DNA from: Chitinophagales bacterium
GTDB lineage: Bacteria; Bacteroidota; Bacteroidia; Chitinophagales; BACL12
Direction: 5' to 3'
Assembly (NCBI GenBank): GCA_014380545.1
Contig: JACMJP010000194.1
Coordinates: 1 to 8,128, forward strand
DNA: 8,128 nt
Of this stretch, positions 1 through 5,634 are shown piece after piece (the stretch's first letter is position 1; each line of letters begins with the position of its first letter). The position numbers and the translations under genes were made by a program. A model generated the notes under the pieces. The model worked only from the letters and a program-made list of their open reading frames with translations. It was not told the DNA's origin and ran no database searches.

Positions 1-466
1 ACATATTATTTATTGAATCAACAGGAGTACAAATAATTTCAAAATTTCTCCATGCAGATATTCCTTCAAAATTTAAACTTGCTGTATCATTTAATGTAAA
101 ACTTTCTCCGGCATATTGTGCTATCATAATAGTCGCATGATCAGAGAGGTTTTCTGTTTTAATATTTCCCGAAAATTTTATTTTGTGGCCGATAAGATAT
201 TTCGGTTCAATAATAAATTGATAAGTATAAGGCTGCGCAATATCAGCAGTTTCATCAGCCTGTATTTTCAAACTGTATTTGCCTTCAAATTTTTCTGTAC
301 TGTCTAAATTTACTTTCACAGCATTTCCATAGGTTGCAGGAAACCAGCTCCATGGTTGTGTATGATCTGAATAGCTGAGTTTCTCAAAATCAAAATTTAG
401 CGGCTGGGAGTAACAATTAATCAAACAAGTGAAGCAGAAGGAGAGGAGCAGCAAGTATTTCTTCAT
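1..466 (-). CDS. Secreted protein of unknown function, N-terminal part (cut by window edge)
   Basis: Reading the minus strand from an ATG at 466-464 gives an open frame of 155 codons that runs off the left edge, so the C-terminus and any catalytic domain are missing. The protein begins MKKYLLLLSFCFTCLINCYS, a Lys-Lys start followed by a hydrophobic stretch and then SQ, which reads as a Sec signal peptide cleaved near residue 20. A Cys at position 18 makes a lipoprotein conceivable, but the surrounding residues are not a good lipobox. The mature part has NFDFEKL near residues 24-30, then KYSLKIQ and IGHKIKFSGNIKTENL further on. This pattern (N-x-DFE, later KYSLKI, then GKKI-x-x-x-G-x-IKTE) resembles the beta-sandwich domain preceding the catalytic part of some secreted Bacteroidota hydrolases, such as erythromycin-esterase-like or S41-peptidase proteins. 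That resemblance is from memory and the enzyme class is not established. It is divergent from the acetyltransferase gene. Confidence 0.8.
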   Translation of the reverse strand, partial: MKKYLLLLSFCFTCLINCYSQPLNFDFEKLSYSDHTQPWSWFPATYGNAVKVNLDSTEKFEGKYSLKIQADETADIAQPYTYQFIIEPKYLIGHKIKFSGNIKTENLSDHATIMIAQYAGESFTLNDTASLNFEGISAWRNFEIICTPVDSINNM

Positions 467-591
467 AAACTGTTTGTTATCTTATTATTAATACTTAATT
501 TTTTATATATCATATATTAAATCTTTATAAAAATAGAAATTTTTTTATTTGATGATTTCTATCACGGATTAGTAACGCATATCTTTAGCCG
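467..591. promoter_or_regulatory. AT-rich divergent intergenic region
   Basis: This very AT-rich gap separates the two divergent starts at 466 (minus) and 592 (plus), so both promoters should lie in it. No perfect TAnnTTTG box is present on either strand. Near matches are TATCTTTA at 580-587 (plus) and, reading the minus strand, TATTTTTA at 535-528. No convincing hairpin is seen. The promoter role is inferred from layout. Confidence 0.4.
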
Positions 592-1056
592 ATGATATAT
601 ACAAAAAAAGCCGACATCTATGATGCAGCAAATGTAGGTTTATTAGTGGAAGCACTGATGCAGGAAATGGATCATGACTCACCTAACTTAGATCACTTCA
701 CTTATGAGAACCTGTTCAGGGAAAGTCTTACAAATGATCACCATGCTGAAATATTGCTGGCCTTTGAAGGAAATAAATGTGTAGGTTTAATTAGTGTGGC
801 GCTCAGTTATGCTTTTTATGCAGAAGGTAATATTGGGATCATAAATGAATTATATGTTTTGCCATCTCACCGCTCAAAAGGTGTTGGAAAAATTTTATTA
901 GAGGCCATCAAACAATTTGCATTTGAAAATAAATGGAAGCGCCTTGAGCTTACATCAGCAAAGGTAGACCGCACACATGCATTTTATTTGAGGGAAGGTT
1001 TTGAAGAAATAGGTGTGCGCTACCGGTTTATTGTTGATGCTTCTTTAAAAGGTTAA
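592..1056 (+). CDS. GNAT family N-acetyltransferase
   Basis: A 154-residue single-domain acetyltransferase of the GNAT superfamily, which moves an acetyl group from acetyl-CoA to an amine. Beta-1 is at the extreme N-terminus (IYTKKADIYDAANV, residues 2-15), which supports the start at 592: the next Met codons, at residues 23 and 26, would delete it. Motif A is clear at residues 86-106: ELYVLPSHRSKGVGK, with the Q/R-x-x-G-x-G/A acetyl-CoA pyrophosphate loop as R94-S-K-G97-V-G99. Motif B follows as a Tyr-containing HAFYLREGFEEIG at 129-141, the usual FY-x-x-x-GF signature. The length is normal for a stand-alone GNAT. The substrate cannot be deduced; aminoglycoside-type, polyamine and protein N-terminal acetylases share these motifs. 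It stands alone, divergent from the gene on its left and 138 bases before hddA, so a role in heptose synthesis is not implied. Confidence 0.9.
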   Translation: MIYTKKADIYDAANVGLLVEALMQEMDHDSPNLDHFTYENLFRESLTNDHHAEILLAFEGNKCVGLISVALSYAFYAEGNIGIINELYVLPSHRSKGVGKILLEAIKQFAFENKWKRLELTSAKVDRTHAFYLREGFEEIGVRYRFIVDASLKG

Positions 1057-1147
1057 ATCACTCAATTCTGCATGTATATTTTCTGATGTTTACAGGAATT
1101 TAATGCCTATTTCACAACCATTCCACTATTTTTCTCATCTTTTTCAG

Positions 1148-1155
1148 CATCTTTG
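1148..1155 (+). promoter_or_regulatory. Candidate -7 box of the heptose operon promoter
   Basis: CATCTTTG, followed by C, differs from the Bacteroidota -7 consensus TAnnTTTG at one position and lies 39 bases before the hddA start. That would give a leader of roughly 30-35 bases. No convincing TTG is visible at the -33 position, so support is limited. It is the best candidate in the 138-base gap between the acetyltransferase and hddA, and the gap holds no clear terminator. Confidence 0.4.
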
Positions 1156-1194
1156 CACCCGAATTTCAAAAAAGCAACGGCTGCACATTAAACT

Positions 1195-2223
1195 ATGATA
1201 ATCAGAAGTAAAGCGCCTCTCAGAATTGGATTAGCAGGAGGAGGAACAGACGTAAGCCCTTACAGCGATATTTACGGAGGATGTATCCTCAACGCAACAA
1301 TTAACAAATATGCTTATGCTACCATTTTGCCCCGTAAAGACGGCAAGATCGTTCTGCATGCAATGGATAAAAAACAAAGAGTGGAACTGGATTCCACTTC
1401 CAAGCTTGCTATTGACGGAGAACTTGATCTGCTGAAAGGAGTTTATAACAGGGTTATAAAAGATTTCAATCATAATGCTCCCCTTTCGTTTGAGTTGAAT
1501 ACTTATGTTGATGCACCTGCCGGATCTGGTTTGGGTTCTTCATCAACATTGGTTGTAGCTATAGTTGGTGCATTTACTGAATGGCTTAAATTACCACTCG
1601 GCGAATATGATATTGCGCACCTTGCTTATGATATTGAAAGAAAAGATCTTGCAATGGCGGGTGGAAAACAGGACCAGTATGCAGCAACTTTTGGCGGCTG
1701 GAATTTTATGGAGTTTTATAAAGATGATAAAGTAATTGTAAATCCGCTGCGTATTCGTCCCCAATATCTGGAAGAATTGGAATTTAATATTGTGATGTAT
1801 TATACAGGCACATCAAGATTATCTTCTACTATTATTGAAGCACAATCTTCAAACGTTACAAAAAAATCAGACAAGAGTATTGAGGCAATGCATAATTTGA
1901 AAGAACAGGCTTACATGATGAAAGAAGCAATTCTAAAAGGTGAATTAAATCGCATAGGTGATATTCTTGATTACGGTTGGAAAAATAAAAAAGCAACTGC
2001 AATAGGAGTGAGCAGCGATGTGATAGATAATATTTATGAAAGCACAATTAAGGCGGGTGCAACAGGGGGGAAAATTTCAGGAGCAGGTGGTGGTGGATTT
2101 ATGACTTTCTATTGCCCCGGGAATACAAGATATAAAGTAGTGGATGTATTAAATGAGTTTGGTGGCGAGGTATATAATTTAGAATTCAGTAAATACGGAT
2201 TAACATCATGGGAAGCAAAATAG
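1195..2223 (+). CDS. hddA: D-glycero-alpha-D-manno-heptose 7-phosphate kinase
   Basis: A GHMP-fold sugar kinase of 342 residues that phosphorylates D-glycero-D-manno-heptose 7-phosphate at C1, giving the 1-alpha,7-bisphosphate in the cytoplasm. GHMP motif 1 is at the N-terminus (APLRIGLAGGGTDVSPY, residues 7-23). The ATP-binding glycine/serine loop is PAGSGLGSSS at 108-117. GGKQDQYAATFGG at 156-168 carries the likely catalytic Asp160, and motif 3 is KISGAGGGGFM at 293-303. The APLRI-GLAGGGTD opening is typical of the HddA/FKP-like branch rather than galactokinase or mevalonate kinase. Use of a GHMP kinase, rather than the ribokinase-like HldE/RfaE, points to the GDP-heptose route and not to ADP-heptose of lipopolysaccharide core. 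It is first in the cluster, and its last 16 bases overlap gmhA. Specificity is inferred largely from the gmhA, hddC and gmhB neighbours. Confidence 0.92.
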   Translation: MIIRSKAPLRIGLAGGGTDVSPYSDIYGGCILNATINKYAYATILPRKDGKIVLHAMDKKQRVELDSTSKLAIDGELDLLKGVYNRVIKDFNHNAPLSFELNTYVDAPAGSGLGSSSTLVVAIVGAFTEWLKLPLGEYDIAHLAYDIERKDLAMAGGKQDQYAATFGGWNFMEFYKDDKVIVNPLRIRPQYLEELEFNIVMYYTGTSRLSSTIIEAQSSNVTKKSDKSIEAMHNLKEQAYMMKEAILKGELNRIGDILDYGWKNKKATAIGVSSDVIDNIYESTIKAGATGGKISGAGGGGFMTFYCPGNTRYKVVDVLNEFGGEVYNLEFSKYGLTSWEAK

Positions 2224-2798
2224 AAAAAATAAAAGGCGTAATAGCCGAAAGTATCAGGGTAAAAAATGAAATATTAAATAAACCCGACTTAATTGCTAAA
2301 TGCGAAGAAATTGCAGAAAAAATTGCAGAAGCCTTCAGGCAGGACAAGAAAGTTTTATTCTGCGGTAACGGTGGAAGCGCAGCAGATGCACAACATCTTG
2401 CAGCAGAGTTTTCAGGAAGATTTTATTTTGATCGTCCACCGCTGGATGCAGAAGCATTACATTGTAATTCTTCTTATTTAACAGCCGTTGGAAATGACTA
2501 TGGTTATGACCAGGTATTTTCAAGGGTATTAAAAGCAAAAGGAAGAAAGGGTGATTTTATTATAGGCATCTCAACCTCCGGGAATTCAGGTAATATTTTA
2601 AAAGCATTTGAAGTTGCGAGAGAAAGAGAAATGATCATTGTTGCCATGACAGGAGAAAGCGGTGGAAAAATGAAAGATAATTGCGATTATTTATTAAATG
2701 TTCCTTCATCAGATACGCCAAGAATACAGGAAAGCCACATCATGCTCGGTCATATTATTTGTGAACTTGTAGAAGATGCATTATTTGAAAAACCATGA
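2208..2798 (+). CDS. gmhA: Sedoheptulose 7-phosphate isomerase
   Basis: A SIS-domain isomerase of 196 residues that converts sedoheptulose 7-phosphate to D-glycero-D-manno-heptose 7-phosphate, the committed first step of activated heptose synthesis. The hallmark FCGNGGSAADAQHLAAEFSG is at residues 51-70 and the phosphate-binding STSGNS at 122-127. TPRIQESHIMLGHIICE is at 170-186. The zinc and active-site residues known from E. coli GmhA (His61, Glu65, Gln172, His180) correspond to His63, Glu67, Gln174 and His182 here, all conserved with a constant offset of two. The length is close to the E. coli enzyme (192). The start codon lies inside the end of hddA (16-base overlap) and the stop overlaps the hddC start as ATGA, so the three are very likely co-transcribed and translationally coupled. 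The product is cytoplasmic and expected to be a tetramer, as in the family. Confidence 0.95.
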   Translation: MGSKIEKIKGVIAESIRVKNEILNKPDLIAKCEEIAEKIAEAFRQDKKVLFCGNGGSAADAQHLAAEFSGRFYFDRPPLDAEALHCNSSYLTAVGNDYGYDQVFSRVLKAKGRKGDFIIGISTSGNSGNILKAFEVAREREMIIVAMTGESGGKMKDNCDYLLNVPSSDTPRIQESHIMLGHIICELVEDALFEKP

Positions 2799-3499
2799 TT
2801 AGTGAAGCGATTGTTCTTGCGGGAGGCTATGGAACCAGGCTGCAATCTGTAATAGCAGATATTCCAAAACCAATGGCTCCTGTAGCAGGAAAACCATTCT
2901 TAAAATTTGTGCTTGATTATTTAATTGAGCAGAACATAAAACATTGTGTGCTTGCAGTGGGGCATAAAAGAGAAGTGATTATTAATTATTTCGGCGGACT
3001 ATATAAAGATTTAAAAATATCTTATTCAAAAGAGGATGAACCTCTCGGCACAGGTGGTGGAATAAAACAGGCACTGGAAAAAATAAAAGGTGATGTCTGT
3101 TTTATTTTAAACGGCGATACATTTTTCAAAGTTGATCTTGCGCAATTATCTGAATTTCATACAGAAAAAAAAGCAGGTCTGTCAATAGCATTAAAACCTA
3201 TGACCAACTTCGATCGCTATGGTACCGTTGAAATTGATGCTAACAACAAAGTAATTCAGTTCAGGGAGAAAAAATATGTACGGGAAGGGTTAATTAATGG
3301 CGGTCTGTATTGTATGAATAAGAATTTTCTTCCCAAAAAATTAAAGAATAAATTCTCCCTTGAAAAAGATGTGCTTGAACAGGAAATAACTAAAGGAAAA
3401 ATTTTCGGTCTTATAAACAATAATTATTTTATTGATATAGGTATACCTGATGATTATGAAAAAGCGAAAAATGATTTCTCCAGAACTGCGCATAGATAA
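2795..3499 (+). CDS. hddC: D-glycero-alpha-D-manno-heptose 1-phosphate guanylyltransferase
   Basis: A 234-residue nucleotidyltransferase of the NTP_transferase (GT-A-like) fold that would join GMP from GTP to heptose 1-phosphate, giving GDP-D-glycero-alpha-D-manno-heptose. The N-terminal signature LAGGYGTRL (8-16) followed by PKPMAPVAGKPF (24-35) is the nucleotide and sugar-phosphate loop. EPLGTGGGIKQAL (82-94) is the base-recognition segment, and ILNGDTF (104-110) carries the metal-binding Asp. INGGLYCMN (167-175) and the C-terminal FIDIGIPDDYEKAKNDF (212-228) are typical of short sugar-1-phosphate nucleotidyltransferases without a left-handed helix domain. The sequence alone does not prove GTP over other nucleotides or heptose over another sugar. 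The assignment rests on the position immediately after hddA-gmhA and before gmhB, the same gene set as in the Aneurinibacillus S-layer glycan pathway. The ATG overlaps the gmhA stop by four bases. Confidence 0.88.
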   Translation: MISEAIVLAGGYGTRLQSVIADIPKPMAPVAGKPFLKFVLDYLIEQNIKHCVLAVGHKREVIINYFGGLYKDLKISYSKEDEPLGTGGGIKQALEKIKGDVCFILNGDTFFKVDLAQLSEFHTEKKAGLSIALKPMTNFDRYGTVEIDANNKVIQFREKKYVREGLINGGLYCMNKNFLPKKLKNKFSLEKDVLEQEITKGKIFGLINNNYFIDIGIPDDYEKAKNDFSRTAHR

Positions 3500-3560
3500 A
3501 GAATGAACTTTTTTTATTTGAAATAATAATAGATCTCAAAACGTTTTCCCTATTTATAAT

Positions 3561-4109
3561 ATGAATATTCAGAAGTTAGGTATTGATAAAACATGGACAT
3601 TATTCCTCGACAGGGATGGTGTAATTAATAATAAAAGAGACAATGATTATGTAAAAACCTGGGATGAATTTGAATTTCTTCCGGGGGTATTGGATGCATT
3701 GAAAGAATTATCAAAAATATTTGGAAAAATCATTATTGTCACAAACCAGAGAGGCATAGCAAAAGGTTTATATACAGAAGAAGATTTTGCTCACATAACA
3801 GTAAATATGCTTGATGAGATAGAAGATGCGGGAGGCAGAATAGACTGGGTATTTTATTGCCCGCACATGGGTTCTGAGCCGGAATGTAATTGCAGAAAAC
3901 CTAAACCGGGTATGGGGTTAAAGGCAAAAAACAAGTTTCCGGCAATCGGCTTTAGCAATACCATAATGGTAGGAGATTCTGCATCAGATATTGAATTTGG
4001 AAAAACACTTGGAATGACCACAATTCAGGTGAATTATATAGATGAATACCCCGCTGACTTTCATTTTAGATCACTAAATCATTTCTCCACAACATTATTT
4101 GATAAATAA
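3561..4109 (+). CDS. gmhB: D-glycero-D-manno-heptose 1,7-bisphosphate 7-phosphatase
   Basis: A HAD-superfamily phosphatase of 182 residues that removes the C7 phosphate of heptose 1,7-bisphosphate, the step between HddA and HddC. LFLDRDGVIN at residues 14-23 holds the nucleophile Asp17 and the acid/base Asp19. TNQRGIAKG at 61-69 is HAD motif II. Lys113 or Lys115 in CRKPKPGM (111-118) supplies the motif III lysine, and MVGDSASDIEFG (136-147) is motif IV with metal-binding Asp139 and Asp143. Four zinc ligands of the GmhB type are present: Cys100, His102, Cys109 and Cys111. The loop between the two pairs is short, with only six residues between His102 and Cys109, compared with about twice that in E. 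coli GmhB. In a GDP-heptose cluster the natural substrate should be the alpha-anomer. The gene follows hddC after 61 bases and probably belongs to the same operon. Confidence 0.93.
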   Translation: MNIQKLGIDKTWTLFLDRDGVINNKRDNDYVKTWDEFEFLPGVLDALKELSKIFGKIIIVTNQRGIAKGLYTEEDFAHITVNMLDEIEDAGGRIDWVFYCPHMGSEPECNCRKPKPGMGLKAKNKFPAIGFSNTIMVGDSASDIEFGKTLGMTTIQVNYIDEYPADFHFRSLNHFSTTLFDK

Positions 4110-4146
4110 TTTTCGATTAGTTAATCTACGAAGCAATATTGTGCTA

Positions 4147-4154
4147 TAAATTTG
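4147..4154 (+). promoter_or_regulatory. Candidate -7 box upstream of the phosphotransferase
   Basis: TAAATTTG is a perfect match to the Bacteroidota -7 consensus TAnnTTTG and is followed by C, as is common. It lies 76 bases before the ATG at 4231, giving a leader of about 70 bases. The -33 element is weak; only TTA at 4121-4123 is near the right distance. It suggests that the phosphotransferase and the outer-membrane gene can be transcribed separately from the heptose genes. Confidence 0.5.
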
Positions 4155-4230
4155 CACCTGTCGCAACTGCATAATGTAACTTTTATGCAACCCCCATTCA
4201 GCAGAACACATCTAAAAAATTGATGAACCT

Positions 4231-5634
4231 ATGACGATGGTTAGAAGATATTCTCAGTTTCTTGAACTCATATACTTTATAGTTGATGTTATATTCATCA
4301 ATATATCCTTCTTCTTTGCATTATTTATTACTTACGACAGGTTCTCAAAAATTGAAGATAAAAAATATGCAATGTTACTGGTTGCAGTTAATCTTATCTG
4401 GTTCCTGGTAACATCACTTGCAAATTATTATAAGATAGACAGAAAAGTTGGCTACGAAACGATCATCATTCGTTTTATAAAAGTTTTCTCATTCCAGGTA
4501 TTGCTCACCTTTGCATATATAGTTGTAATGAACGGCGATACACTGTCAAGAGAATTATTAATGTGGACATTTGTTGGGTTTGCATTTACAGGGTTAGCAT
4601 GGAGAGTTGCTTTTGAAACATTTATGAAACGCTACCGTGCAAAAGGTGGAAATTACAGACGCATTGTTGTAATTGGTGCTAATGAAAGTGCACAATTATT
4701 TGTAAAGGAAATTTTAGAACATAATGAATTTGGATACAGATTCCTCGGATATTTTGATAACACAACAAATGTTTTAGGCCTTCAAGTGGAAGGTGATCTT
4801 AATGAACTGCTTGACTTTTGTTGTGACCATCATGTTGATGAAGTGTATTGTGCATTGAATCCAAAAGAGCACAGTGAATATTTAGAAGGGCTTATGAGTT
4901 ATTGTGATGATAATCTTATTCGCTTCAGAATTATTCCTGAGTTTTCTGATTATTTGTCCCGCAGGTTTAAAAAAGTAACGGTTGAATATTATGGCAATTC
5001 ACCTGTTATAACTATGCGTCCTGAGCCGCTTGATAATTTATATAATCGTCTTCAAAAAAGATCTTTCGATATTGTATTCTCATCTTTATTTTTATTGATA
5101 ATAGGATCATGGTTATTTCCATTTCTTGCATTAGCTGTAAAATTATCATCAAGAGGACCTGTCTTCTTTAAACAAAAAAGAAGTGGTGAGCAGAACCGTG
5201 AATTCTGGTGTTATAAATTCAGGACAATGCGGGTGAATATAGAAGCAGATACAAAACAAGCTACTAAAGACGATCCGAGAATTACACTTGTCGGAAAAAT
5301 ATTGCGCAAAACAAATCTTGATGAACTACCGCAATTCTTTAATGTATTGATGGGAGACATGAGTGTAGTCGGTCCAAGACCACACATGTTGAAACATACT
5401 GAAGAATATTCCAAGATCATCAATAACTTTATGGTGCGCCATTTTGTTAAACCCGGAATTACCGGTGCAGCACAAGCCAATGGCTACAGAGGCGATACTA
5501 CAGATCCTGAACTTATGCGTAAGCGGGTTCAGTATGATGTATGGTATCTTGAAAACTGGAGCTTTTGGTTAGACGTTAAAATTGTGTTTTTAACAGTATG
5601 GAGTATGCTTAAAGGAAATGAAAATGCGGTTTAA
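4231..5634 (+). CDS. Undecaprenyl-phosphate sugar phosphotransferase (polyprenyl glycosylphosphotransferase, WcaJ/WbaP type)
   Basis: An inner-membrane initiating enzyme of 467 residues that moves a hexose 1-phosphate from a UDP-sugar to undecaprenyl phosphate, the first lipid-linked step of exopolysaccharide, capsule or O-antigen synthesis. The N-terminal part has four hydrophobic segments at about residues 11-35, 47-66, 84-100 and 109-128. A Rossmann-like CoA_binding_3 domain starts at RRIVVIGANESA (143-154). A further hydrophobic segment at about 281-303 precedes the catalytic bacterial sugar transferase domain. This holds KRSFD (276-280), GPVFFKQKRSG (309-319), CYKFRTM (327-333), and DELPQFFNVLMGDMSVVGPR (364-383) with the Asp-Glu pair D364-E365. 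It ends with VKPGITGAAQANGYRGDT (406-423) and a C-terminal WYLENWSFWLD. The full-length architecture and the NGYRG-D/E-T end resemble the glucose-type WcaJ branch, but sugar specificity is not settled. It is 121 bases after gmhB, and its end overlaps the next gene by 17 bases. Confidence 0.94.
   Translation: MTMVRRYSQFLELIYFIVDVIFINISFFFALFITYDRFSKIEDKKYAMLLVAVNLIWFLVTSLANYYKIDRKVGYETIIIRFIKVFSFQVLLTFAYIVVMNGDTLSRELLMWTFVGFAFTGLAWRVAFETFMKRYRAKGGNYRRIVVIGANESAQLFVKEILEHNEFGYRFLGYFDNTTNVLGLQVEGDLNELLDFCCDHHVDEVYCALNPKEHSEYLEGLMSYCDDNLIRFRIIPEFSDYLSRRFKKVTVEYYGNSPVITMRPEPLDNLYNRLQKRSFDIVFSSLFLLIIGSWLFPFLALAVKLSSRGPVFFKQKRSGEQNREFWCYKFRTMRVNIEADTKQATKDDPRITLVGKILRKTNLDELPQFFNVLMGDMSVVGPRPHMLKHTEEYSKIINNFMVRHFVKPGITGAAQANGYRGDTTDPELMRKRVQYDVWYLENWSFWLDVKIVFLTVWSMLKGNENAV

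Noticed and set aside
116..307. Plus-strand reading frame of 63 codons
   Set aside because: It lies antisense to the secreted-protein gene at 1-466, which has a proper signal peptide and coherent protein composition; the plus-strand translation is low-complexity Phe/Ile/Ser without a motif.
1231..1473. Minus-strand frame inside hddA
   Set aside because: It is antisense to the conserved GHMP kinase motif 1 region and has no recognisable protein features. The minus-strand frames at 1856-2047, 2335-2538 and 5211-5480 were rejected for the same reason.
2293..2481. Second plus-strand frame inside gmhA
   Set aside because: It is an out-of-frame reading of the conserved SIS domain and ends without any motif of its own.
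3513..3520. TTTATTTG as a promoter for gmhB
   Set aside because: It mismatches an important position of the -7 consensus and lacks a -33 element; gmhB is more simply read from the hddA promoter across a 61-base gap.
4223..4234. Three-codon upstream frame (ATG AAC CTA TGA) overlapping the phosphotransferase start
   Set aside because: It is too short to judge, and no known regulatory leader of this type is recognised for the family.
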